Positions 1 through 7,442 of a stretch of 64,000 nt of DNA are shown here, piece by piece. The notes beneath the pieces are model-generated. The model saw nothing but the letters and a program-made list of their open reading frames with translations, made no database searches and had not been told where the DNA came from. Where the stretch lies: the NCBI RefSeq assembly GCF_022815725.1, contig NZ_JALGRF010000013.1, positions 121,508 to 185,507 on the forward strand. The letters run 5' to 3'. The DNA comes from Streptomyces sp. APSN-46.1 (GTDB lineage: Bacteria > Actinomycetota > Actinomycetes > Streptomycetales > Streptomycetaceae). The position numbers and the translations under genes were made by a program. The first letter of the stretch is position 1, and each line of letters opens with the position of its first letter.

Positions 1-1003
1 CCTCCTCGGCCGCCGTGACGATCTTCGACATCGTCTTGACGGTCTCGATCGGGTAGGCACCCACCGAGGACTCGGCCGACAGCATGACCGCGTCCGCGCC
101 GTCGAGGATAGCGTTGGCGACGTCGGACGCCTCCGCGCGCGTCGGACGGGAGTTGGTGATCATCGACTCCATCATCTGGGTCGCGACGATCACCGGCTTG
201 GCGTTGCGGCGGCACATCTCGATGAGCCGCTTCTGGACCATCGGAACCTTTTCGAGCGGGTACTCGACGGCCAGGTCACCACGGGCCACCATGACCGCGT
301 CGAAGGCGTCGACCACGGCCGCCATGTTCTCCACGGCCTGCGGCTTCTCGACCTTGGCGATGACGGGGACCCGACGGCCCTCCTCGTCCATGACCTTGTG
401 GACGTCCTTGACGTCGTTGGCGTCGCGGACGAAGGACAGGGCGACCATGTCGCAGCCCATCCGCAGGGCGAAGCGCAGGTCGTCTACGTCCTTCTCCGAC
501 AGGGCGGGGACGTTCACGGCCGCACCGGGCAGGTTGATGCCCTTGTGGTCCGAGATGACACCGCCCTCGATGACGATGGTCCGGACCCGGAGGCCGTCGA
601 CCTCGGTCACCCGCAGCTCGACGTTGCCGTCGTTGATCAGGATCTGGTCGCCCTTGGCGACGTCCCCCGGCAGGCCCTTGTACGTGGTGCCGCAGATGGA
701 CTTGTCACCCGGCACGTCCTCGGTGGTGATGGTGAACTCGTCACCGCGCACCAGCTCGACGGGACCCTCGGCGAAGGTCTCCAGACGGATCTTCGGGCCC
801 TGGAGGTCGGCGAGGACGCCGACGGCGCGCCCGGTGTCCTCGGAGACCTTCCGGACGCGGTCGTACCGCTCCTGGTGTTCTGCCTGGGATCCGTGGCTGA
901 AGTTGAATCGGGCCACGTTCATGCCTGCCTCGATGAGCGCTTTCAGCTGCTCATACGAGTCGACGGCGGGGCCCAGCGTGCAGACGATTTTGGAACGGCG
1001 CAT
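1..1003 (-). CDS. pyk: Pyruvate kinase, 3' end outside the window
   Basis: Pyruvate kinase converts phosphoenolpyruvate and ADP to pyruvate and ATP, the last step of glycolysis. The visible 334 residues begin MRRSKIVCTLGPA and contain the family landmarks GMNVARFNFSHG near the start, the lid/B-domain around residues 70-170, and the active-site signature VIAKVEKPQAVENM followed by MVARGDLAVE and KPVIVATQMMESM. The C-terminal allosteric domain (about 140 residues) lies beyond position 1, so the gene is cut only by the window edge. The ATG at 1001-1003 is the natural start. It is read in the same direction as ackA and pta, 63 bp downstream of the ackA stop, and may share transcription with them. 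Confidence 0.97.
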   Translation of the reverse strand, partial: MRRSKIVCTLGPAVDSYEQLKALIEAGMNVARFNFSHGSQAEHQERYDRVRKVSEDTGRAVGVLADLQGPKIRLETFAEGPVELVRGDEFTITTEDVPGDKSICGTTYKGLPGDVAKGDQILINDGNVELRVTEVDGLRVRTIVIEGGVISDHKGINLPGAAVNVPALSEKDVDDLRFALRMGCDMVALSFVRDANDVKDVHKVMDEEGRRVPVIAKVEKPQAVENMAAVVDAFDAVMVARGDLAVEYPLEKVPMVQKRLIEMCRRNAKPVIVATQMMESMITNSRPTRAEASDVANAILDGADAVMLSAESSVGAYPIETVKTMSKIVTAAEE

Positions 1004-1066
1004 GGAGCGGATCCTATCGGTTTGTTTCGTAGCGGAATATTCCGTCTGGCGGAAAGTCCAAAGTGA

Positions 1067-2281
1067 CTAACCGGTAACCAGCGCGTACGCCTGTGCGGCG
1101 ATCTCCAGTTCCTCGTCCGTCGGCACCACGGCCACCGCGACCCGCGCGTCCCGGGCCGAGACCAGCCGCGGCTCCCGGGACCGTACGGCGTTCGCCTCCG
1201 GGTCCAGCACCAGCCCCAGCCCGTCCAGTCCGTCCACGGCGGCCGCCCGCACCTGGTGGGCGTTCTCCCCGACCCCGGCCGTGAACGCCACCGCGTCCAC
1301 CCTGCCCAGGACCGCCGAGTAGGCGCCGATGTACTTCTTCAAGCGGTGGACGTACGCGTCGAAGGCGACCTTCGCCGCCTGGTCTCCCTCGCCCGCGCGC
1401 CGCAGTACCTCGCGCATGTCGTTGTCGCCGCACATGCCCAGCAGACCGCTCTTCTTGTTCAGGAGCGAATCGATCTCATCCACCGAGAAGCCGCCCACCC
1501 GCGCCAGGTGGAAGACGACCGCCGGATCCAGGTCCCCCGAACGGGTCCCCATGACCAGACCCTCCAGCGGAGTCAGGCCCATCGACGTCTCCACACAGAC
1601 CCCGCCGCGCACGGCCGAGGCCGAGGCGCCGTTGCCCAGGTGCAGAACGATCACGTTCACGTCCTCCACCGGCCGGCCGAGGAGCGCGGCCGTGGCCCGG
1701 GAGACGTACGCGTGGGAGGTGCCGTGGAAGCCGTACCGCCGGATGGCGTACTTGTCCGCCGTCGCGGCGTCGATCGCGTACCGCGCCACGTGCTCCGGCA
1801 TCGTCGAGTGGAAGGCCGTGTCGAAGACCGCGACCTGCGGGAGGTCCGCGCGCAGCGCACGCGCCACCTCGATCCCCGTCACGTTCGCCGGGTTGTGCAG
1901 CGGAGCCAGCGGGATCAGGCTCCTGATCTCCGCCAGCACCTCGTCGTCGATGAGCGTCGGCCGCGTGAACCGGGTGCCGCCGTGCACCACCCGGTGTCCC
2001 ACGGCGGCCAGTTCGGGAGAGTCCAGACCCAGCCCGTCGGCGGCGAGTTCCGCCGCGACGGCCCGGAGCGCGGCCTCGTGGTCGGCGATCCGGCCGAGCC
2101 GCTCGCGTTCGCCGCCCTCGCGGCCGGGCCCGGCCGGCGTCTCGTGCACGAGACGCGAGGTCTCTTCCCCGATGCGCTCCACCAGACCGACGGCGAGGCG
2201 GGAGGAGTCCGCCATGTCGAGCAGCTGGTACTTCACCGACGAGGAGCCGGAGTTGAGGACGAGTACGCGCGATGCGGTCAC
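1067..2281 (-). CDS. ackA: Acetate kinase
   Basis: Acetate kinase (404 residues) interconverts acetyl phosphate plus ADP with acetate plus ATP, working with Pta in overflow metabolism and acetate assimilation. The protein begins VTASRVLVLNSGSSSVKYQ, the N-terminal acetokinase signature. Internally it carries VGHRVVHGG, VFDTAFHSTMP, RRYGFHGTSH and the glycine-rich nucleotide loop HLGNGASASAV, all family hallmarks. Length is normal (about 400). The start is the GTG at 2279-2281, preceded by an AGGAAAG ribosome site; the frame stays open upstream into pta but has no family homology there. It lies 44 bp after pta on the same strand, so the two are probably co-transcribed. Confidence 0.97.
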   Translation of the reverse strand: MTASRVLVLNSGSSSVKYQLLDMADSSRLAVGLVERIGEETSRLVHETPAGPGREGGERERLGRIADHEAALRAVAAELAADGLGLDSPELAAVGHRVVHGGTRFTRPTLIDDEVLAEIRSLIPLAPLHNPANVTGIEVARALRADLPQVAVFDTAFHSTMPEHVARYAIDAATADKYAIRRYGFHGTSHAYVSRATAALLGRPVEDVNVIVLHLGNGASASAVRGGVCVETSMGLTPLEGLVMGTRSGDLDPAVVFHLARVGGFSVDEIDSLLNKKSGLLGMCGDNDMREVLRRAGEGDQAAKVAFDAYVHRLKKYIGAYSAVLGRVDAVAFTAGVGENAHQVRAAAVDGLDGLGLVLDPEANAVRSREPRLVSARDARVAVAVVPTDEELEIAAQAYALVTG

Positions 2282-2325
2282 GATGGGGGTCTTTCCTGTT
2301 CGGTGGGGGAGAGGTCGGGGCCGGG

Positions 2326-4428
2326 TCAGGCGGTGGGTGCCGGTGCCGGTGCCGGCGCCGGCGCGCCCTGCGCCTGGATCGCGGTGATCGCGACGGTGGT
2401 GACGATGTCCTGGACGAGCGCGCCGCGCGAGAGGTCGTTGACCGGCTTGCGCAGGCCCTGGAGGACCGGGCCGACCGCGACGGCCCCCGCCGAACGCTGC
2501 ACGGCCTTGTACGTGTTGTTGCCCGTGTTGAGGTCGGGGAAGATCAGCACGGTCGCGCGCCCGGCCACCTCCGACCCGGGCAGCTTGGTCGCGGCGACCG
2601 AGGGCTCCACGGCCGCGTCGTACTGGATCGGGCCCTCGATCAGCAGATCGGGCCGCTGCGCCCGGACGAGCTCGGTGGCCTTGCGGACCTTGTCCACGTC
2701 GGCGCCGCTGCCCGAGGTGCCCGTCGAGTACGAGAGCATCGCGATCCGCGGCTCGACACCGAAGGCGGCCGCGGTGGCCGCCGACTGGACGGCGATGTCC
2801 GCGAGCTGCTCGGCGCCCGGGTCCGGGTTGACCGCGCAGTCCCCGTAGACGAGGACCTGGTCGGCCAGGCACATGAAGAAGACCGAGGAGACGATGGACG
2901 CTTCCGGTTTCGTCTTGATGATCTCGAAGGCCGGGCGGATGGTGGCGGCGGTGGAGTGCACCGAGCCGGAGACCATGCCGTCGGCCAGGCCCTGCTGGAC
3001 CATCAGCGTGCCGAAGTAGTTGACGTCGGTGACCACGTCGTGGGCCAGCTCGACGGTCATGCCCTTGTGGGCGCGGACCCCGGCGTAGTACTCGGCGAAT
3101 CGTTCCCGCAGCGGGGAGGTCTCCGGGTCGATGAGTTGCGCGCCCGAGATGTCGATGCCGAGGTCGGCGGCCTTCTTCAGGATCGCCTGTTCCTCGCCGA
3201 GCAGGGTCAGCTCGCAGACCCCCCGGCGCAGCACCACGTCCGCGGCGCGCAGTACGCGCTCCTCGGTGCCCTCGGGCAGCACGACCCGGCGGCGCTCGGA
3301 GCGGGCCCGCTCCAGCAGCTCGTGCTCGAACATCATCGGGGTGACCCGCTCCGAGCGGGCCACCGCCAGCAGGTCGCGCAGCTCGGCGGTGTCCACGTGC
3401 CGCTCGAACAGGCCGAGCGCGGTCTCCAGCTTGCGCGGGGTCGCGGAGTTCAACCGGCTCTGCAGCGAGAAGAGTTCGGCGGCGGTCGGGAAGCTGTTGC
3501 CGGCCACCGAGACCACCGGGGTGCCCGGCGCCAGCTTCGAGGCCAGCGTCAGGATGTCCTTGCCCGGGCGCTCGTTCAGGGTCAGCAGCACCCCGGCGAT
3601 CGGCGGGGTGCCGGAGGAGTGCGCCGCCAGCGCGCCGATGACCAGATCGGAGCGGTCGCCGGGGGTGACGACCAGGCAGCCGGGGGTCAGGGCGCCCAGG
3701 AAGTTCGGCAGCATGGCACCGCCGAAGACGAAGTCCAGGGCGTCGCGGGCCAGCCCGGCCCCGTCGCCGAGCAGCACCTCGCCGCCCAGCTCCCGGGTGA
3801 TCTGCGCGACCGTCGGCGCGGACAGCGACTTGTCGTCCGGCAGGACGTAGCAGGGCACGGGGAGGCGGGCGCCGAGCCGCTCGGCTATGGCCTCGCGGTC
3901 CTCCGCGGCCACCCGGTTGACTACCATCGCGACGACGTGGCAGCCCAGGCCCTCGTACGCCCGGTACGCGTTGCGGGCCTCGGCGCGCACGGCCTCGGCC
4001 GGCCGCTTGGTGCCGCCTACGACGGGAACGACGACCGCCCCCAGCTCGTTGGCGAGGCGGGCGTTCAGCGCCAGCTCGTCGGGAAGGTTGGTCTCCGCGT
4101 AGTCGGTGCCGAGGACCAGCATGACCTCGTAGTCGCGGGCCACCCGGTGGTAGCGGTCGACGAGCCGGGAGACCAGCTCGTCGGTACCCTTCTCGGCGAG
4201 GACGACGGAGGCCTCGTGGTACTCCATGCCGTAGGCCGTCGCGGCGTCCTGGTCGATCCGGTAGCGGGCCTTGAGCAGGTCGAAGAGCCGGTCCGGTGCG
4301 TCGTGCAGCAACGGACGGTAGACGCCGACCCGGCCCGTCCGGCGGGTCAGCAGCTCCATGATCCCCAGCTCGACGACCTGCCGGCCGTCCCCCCGCTCGA
4401 TACCGGTCACGTACACGCTGCGCGTCAC
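2326..4428 (-). CDS. pta: Phosphate acetyltransferase (long form)
   Basis: Pta (700 residues) interconverts acetyl-CoA and acetyl phosphate. It is the long three-part form: an N-terminal P-loop-like (DRTGG/BioD-like) domain of about 350 residues, a middle DRTGG domain, and a C-terminal catalytic PTA_PTB domain with SYSTGTSGSGADVDKVRKA and FPDLNTGNNTYKAVQRS. The GTG at 4426-4428 is preferred because a GGAGAG site sits 5 bp upstream; an in-frame ATG at 4444-4446 would add six residues. The C-terminus ends in an alternating Ala-Pro tail (APAPAPAPAP), a composition quirk rather than a domain. It is followed by ackA and is divergent from pfkA. Confidence 0.96.
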   Translation of the reverse strand: MTRSVYVTGIERGDGRQVVELGIMELLTRRTGRVGVYRPLLHDAPDRLFDLLKARYRIDQDAATAYGMEYHEASVVLAEKGTDELVSRLVDRYHRVARDYEVMLVLGTDYAETNLPDELALNARLANELGAVVVPVVGGTKRPAEAVRAEARNAYRAYEGLGCHVVAMVVNRVAAEDREAIAERLGARLPVPCYVLPDDKSLSAPTVAQITRELGGEVLLGDGAGLARDALDFVFGGAMLPNFLGALTPGCLVVTPGDRSDLVIGALAAHSSGTPPIAGVLLTLNERPGKDILTLASKLAPGTPVVSVAGNSFPTAAELFSLQSRLNSATPRKLETALGLFERHVDTAELRDLLAVARSERVTPMMFEHELLERARSERRRVVLPEGTEERVLRAADVVLRRGVCELTLLGEEQAILKKAADLGIDISGAQLIDPETSPLRERFAEYYAGVRAHKGMTVELAHDVVTDVNYFGTLMVQQGLADGMVSGSVHSTAATIRPAFEIIKTKPEASIVSSVFFMCLADQVLVYGDCAVNPDPGAEQLADIAVQSAATAAAFGVEPRIAMLSYSTGTSGSGADVDKVRKATELVRAQRPDLLIEGPIQYDAAVEPSVAATKLPGSEVAGRATVLIFPDLNTGNNTYKAVQRSAGAVAVGPVLQGLRKPVNDLSRGALVQDIVTTVAITAIQAQGAPAPAPAPAPTA

Positions 4429-4488
4429 GCGTGCTCTCCGTCCCATGCTGCGAATGCTGCGAATGTCTGATTGGTGTGCCTCGATCTC

Positions 4489-4517
4489 TTGACAATACCT
4501 CTGTCAGTGGATAGGGC
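4489..4517 (+). promoter_or_regulatory. Candidate promoter for pfkA in the pta/pfkA divergent gap
   Basis: A perfect TTGACA -35 hexamer lies at 4489-4494 and is followed, 17 bp later, by TAGGGC, a weak -10. It stands out in GC-rich DNA and faces pfkA, 145 bp before its start. The rest of the 233-bp gap (4429-4661) shows only a tandem GCTGCGAAT repeat at 4448-4465. Confidence 0.35.
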
Positions 4518-4661
4518 GCCCCCTGGGAAACGTCCTGGTCGGGAGGGTCGGAGGACCCGGCGGGCGGAGCAGCAGAAGACGCGCGGCACCCCGGGCCCGT
4601 GGAAGAATCGGACACGCTTCACCATGACGCTCTTCATATGTACGGCAGGAGACACAGCACG

Positions 4662-5687
4662 ATGCGTATCGGAGTTCTCACCGCAGGCGGCGACTGTCCG
4701 GGCCTGAACGCTGTCATCCGGTCGGTCGTACACCGCGCCATGGTCGGACACGGGGACGAAGTCATCGGTTTCGAAGACGGCTTCAAGGGCCTTCTGGACG
4801 GCCATTTCCGGCCCCTCGACATCAACGCCGTCAGCGGCATCCTCGCCCGCGGCGGCACGATCCTCGGTTCCGCCCGCATGGAGCGCGCCCGGCTGCACGA
4901 AGCCGCCGAGAACGCCCAGGAATTGGCGACGCGCTACGGCATCGACGCCCTGATCCCGATCGGCGGAGAGGGCACCCTGACCGCCGCCCGGATGCTGTCG
5001 GACGCCGGGATGCCCGTCGTCGGAGTGCCGAAGACCATCGACAACGACATCTCCTCCACCGACCGCACCTTCGGTTTCGACACCGCCGTCATGGTCGCCA
5101 CCGAAGCCATCGACCGCCTCAAGACCACCGCCGAGTCGCACCAGCGCGTCATGGTCGTCGAGGTCATGGGCCGGCACGCGGGCTGGATCGCCCTGGAGTC
5201 CGGCATGGCCGGCGGCGCCCACGGGATCTGCCTGCCGGAGCGCCCCTTCGAGGTGGACGACCTGGTGAAGATGGTGGAAGAGCGCTTCTCCCGCGGCAAG
5301 AAGTTCGCCGTCATCTGCGTCGCCGAGGGCGCGCACCCGGCCGAGGGCTCCATGCCGTACGAGAAGGGCGAGATCGACGCGTACGGCCACGAGCGCTTCG
5401 CCGGCATCGGCAACCGCCTCGCCGTCGAGCTGGAGCGGCGCCTGGGCAAGGAGGCCCGCCCGGTCATCCTCGGCCACGTCCAGCGCGGCGGTACCCCGAC
5501 CGCGTACGACCGCGTCCTCGCGACCCGCTTCGGCTGGCACGCCGTCGAGGCCGTCCACCGCGGCGACTTCGGCAACATGACCGCGCTGCGCGGCACCGAC
5601 ATCGTGATGGCCCCGCTGGCCGAGGCGGTCACCACGCTCAAGACCGTTCCGGACAACCGCATCTACGAGGCCGAGTCGGTCTTCTGA
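4662..5687 (+). CDS. pfkA: 6-phosphofructokinase
   Basis: Phosphofructokinase (341 residues) phosphorylates fructose 6-phosphate to the 1,6-bisphosphate. The start MRIGVLTAGGDCPGLNAVIR is the family N-terminus. The donor-site loop GGEGT is at residues 101-105 and PKTIDNDI at 123-130. By E. coli numbering this gives Gly104 (ATP type) with Lys124 (the residue typical of PPi enzymes), the mixed pattern of actinobacterial group III PFKs that are generally ATP-dependent. RMGRHAGWIAL-like sequence (VMGRHAGWIALESG) and GHVQRGGTPTAYDR complete the substrate site. The ATG at 4662 has an AGGAGA site upstream. A short direct repeat, CGGGACTCG(C/T)CTAC, follows the stop at 5698-5725, in the convergent gap with the next gene. 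Confidence 0.96.
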   Translation: MRIGVLTAGGDCPGLNAVIRSVVHRAMVGHGDEVIGFEDGFKGLLDGHFRPLDINAVSGILARGGTILGSARMERARLHEAAENAQELATRYGIDALIPIGGEGTLTAARMLSDAGMPVVGVPKTIDNDISSTDRTFGFDTAVMVATEAIDRLKTTAESHQRVMVVEVMGRHAGWIALESGMAGGAHGICLPERPFEVDDLVKMVEERFSRGKKFAVICVAEGAHPAEGSMPYEKGEIDAYGHERFAGIGNRLAVELERRLGKEARPVILGHVQRGGTPTAYDRVLATRFGWHAVEAVHRGDFGNMTALRGTDIVMAPLAEAVTTLKTVPDNRIYEAESVF

Positions 5688-5721
5688 CACGGCCCGCCGG
5701 GACTCGCCTACCGGGACTCGT

Positions 5722-6411
5722 CTACCGGGCCCCGCCGGCGATGGCCCAGAACCGGTCCACGATCTCCGCGAGGTACTCCCGCCCGGAGTCGCCCGTCCCC
5801 GCCTCGCCGATGCCTCCGCCCCAGCTCAGGGTGGCCGCCATCCGCGACTGGTACTCGACGTAGAGCCGCTCCACCACCCGCTCCAGCTGCTCCCTGGGTA
5901 CGGGCAGCAACTTGGACAGCGGCTTCACGTACGCCTGCCAGCGCGTGGTCACCGCACTGCGTAGGAGCTCGGCGAGCTCCTCCCGCTTGCCGGTGGCGGC
6001 CACGAACTGGGCCAGCGTCAGCCCCAGCGTCGTCGCCAGCGCGACGGACTGCCGTTCGTTGCCCTTCCAGCGGCCGGTGTCCTCCATCTTCTGGTAGGCG
6101 TTCTCCTCCAGCCCGATCCGCCGGGACAGTTCCTCGGAGGACATCCCCCGCGCCAGGCGGTGCTCCCGCAGGGTGACCGGCTCGGCGAGCAGTTCCCCGG
6201 GGGCGCACCAGAGCACGCCGGCGAGCGCGGTGAGCTCGGCGGACGTGGGCGATATCTCGCCACGTTCCCACGCCATCACGGTTTCGGGCGCGACGATCAG
6301 ACCGTACTGGGCGCGCAGGCCATAGGCGACATGACCAGGAGCCATGCCCAGGGCCGCGCGCAGGCGCCGCGCGGCGGGGGCATTGAAAGGAGGGCTGGAG
6401 TGCACGCCCAT
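5722..6411 (-). CDS. Transcriptional regulator with two XRE-type HTH segments
   Basis: This 229-residue protein has two helix-turn-helix-like stretches. Residues about 12-60 read ARRLRAALGMAPGHVAYGL followed by TVMAWERGEISPTSAEL, and residues about 80-130 read LREHRLARGMSSEELSRRIG followed by YQKMEDTGRW. The remainder is helical and has no motif I can name. It is probably a DNA-binding protein; target unknown. It converges on pfkA and is divergent from the MerR gene, with a 274-bp gap. The ATG at 6409-6411 lacks a good ribosome site, so the transcript could be leaderless or the start slightly different. Confidence 0.8.
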   Translation of the reverse strand: MGVHSSPPFNAPAARRLRAALGMAPGHVAYGLRAQYGLIVAPETVMAWERGEISPTSAELTALAGVLWCAPGELLAEPVTLREHRLARGMSSEELSRRIGLEENAYQKMEDTGRWKGNERQSVALATTLGLTLAQFVAATGKREELAELLRSAVTTRWQAYVKPLSKLLPVPREQLERVVERLYVEYQSRMAATLSWGGGIGEAGTGDSGREYLAEIVDRFWAIAGGAR

Positions 6412-6489
6412 ACCGTAGAAGTGGCCGAGGTCCGGCGACTACAGACCGAACAAACAAGGTTACAACTCGTAGGAAAGTCCTATGGAGTT

Positions 6490-6508
6490 CCGGCGATTTG
6501 CCGGTTTT
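6490..6508 (+). other. Hairpin followed by TTTT
   Basis: CCGGC-GATTT-GCCGG at 6490-6504 is a perfect 5-bp stem followed by TTTT. It lies in the 274-bp gap between the HTH gene and the MerR gene, reading toward merR. It could be a weak terminator or attenuator, or chance in GC-rich DNA. A second inverted pair (GGATC/GATCC, 6530-6546) follows. Confidence 0.3.
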
Positions 6509-6651
6509 CCCGGCGACTGTCCGGTAATCGGATCCATGGAAGATCCAATTCCAAGCGTACGGATTCGGCCAGCCCGTCGCAGGGGTACCGCCCGGCCGGT
6601 CGAGTGATCCCCGTCACAGGCGCCGAGCCCCGGGCTGCCTCTCCGGGCTTG

Positions 6652-6671
6652 CCTTGACGTCGGCGTCAAGG
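6652..6671 (+). promoter_or_regulatory. MerR-type operator/promoter before the MerR-thioredoxin pair
   Basis: CCTTGAC-GTCGGC-GTCAAGG is a perfect 7+7 inverted repeat with a 6-bp spacer. Its left arm contains a TTGACG -35, and TTACGGT (6673-6679) downstream can serve as -10. A dyad lying within the spacer of the promoter is the classic MerR arrangement. The regulator's ATG is only 14 bp further on, so the transcript is probably leaderless or nearly so. Confidence 0.7.
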
Positions 6672-6685
6672 ATTACGGTCGGCCC

Positions 6686-7078
6686 ATGCGAATCGGCGAA
6701 CTGGCGGAGCGGGCCGGGACCAGCACGCGGACCCTGCGGTACTACGAGTCCCGGGGGCTGCTGCCCGCGCGCCGCGACGACAACGGCTACCGCACGTACG
6801 ACGAGGGCGACCTGCGGATGCTCCGGCAGATCCGGATGCTCCAGGACGTCGGCTTCGAGCTGGAGGAGACCCGCCCCTTCGTCGACTGCCTGCGCGCCGG
6901 GCACCCGGCGGGGGACTCCTGTCCCTCCTCGCTCGCCGTCTACCGGCGCAAGCTCGCCGAACTCGACGGGCTGATCGGCCAGCTGGCCGACGCACGGGAG
7001 CAGGTCGCGCGGCAGCTGTCCGCCGCCGAGGAGGCCGCCGGGGAGGCGGCCGCGCCGCGCTGTGAGATGACCGGTTGA
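6686..7078 (+). CDS. MerR-family regulator, likely thiol-responsive
   Basis: A 130-residue MerR-family activator/repressor. The N-terminal winged helix is typical: MRIGELAERAGTSTRTLRYY then SRGLLPARR and GYRTYDEGDLRMLRQI. A coiled-coil dimerisation helix follows (about residues 85-120). Three cysteines, C68 and C79 in the effector region (VDCLRAGHPAGDSC) and C126 near the C-terminus, could bind a metal or sense thiol oxidation. It is followed 19 bp later by a thioredoxin gene. With the operator at 6652-6671 this suggests an autoregulated redox- or metal-responsive pair. The effector is an inference only. Confidence 0.9.
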   Translation: MRIGELAERAGTSTRTLRYYESRGLLPARRDDNGYRTYDEGDLRMLRQIRMLQDVGFELEETRPFVDCLRAGHPAGDSCPSSLAVYRRKLAELDGLIGQLADAREQVARQLSAAEEAAGEAAAPRCEMTG

Positions 7079-7097
7079 ACGAGAGGGGAAGAGACAC

Positions 7098-7442
7098 ATG
7101 ATCCACGCCAAGGGTGTCGCGGAAGTGACCGACGCGGACTTCGAGACCGAGGTGCTCGGGGAGCGCGGCCGGCCGGTGCTGGTGGAGTTCACCGCCGACT
7201 GGTGCGGGCCGTGCCGCCAGCTCGCGCCCGTGCTGTCCGCGGTCGCCGCCGAGGAGGCCGACCGCCTCAAGGTGGTCCAGATCGACGCGGACAGCAACCC
7301 CGCCACCGTCACCCGGTACGGGGTGCTGTCCATGCCGACCCTGCTCGTCTTCCGCGACGGCGAGCCCGTGCGCCAGATGGTCGGGGCGCGGCCCAAGCGC
7401 AAGCTCCTCCAGGAACTGGAGGAGCAGCTGGCTACGGCCTGA
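7098..7442 (+). CDS. trxA: Thioredoxin
   Basis: A 114-residue thioredoxin, a cytoplasmic dithiol reductant. The active site WCGPC is at residues 35-39 (FTADWCGPCRQLAP), the cis-proline loop is SMPTLLVF, and the fold is complete to the C-terminus at normal length. The ATG at 7098 has a GAGAGGGGAAGAG ribosome site. It is in the same unit as the MerR gene. Its last 11 bp overlap the 3' end of glgB on the opposite strand, so the two transcripts converge without a gap. Confidence 0.95.
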   Translation: MIHAKGVAEVTDADFETEVLGERGRPVLVEFTADWCGPCRQLAPVLSAVAAEEADRLKVVQIDADSNPATVTRYGVLSMPTLLVFRDGEPVRQMVGARPKRKLLQELEEQLATA

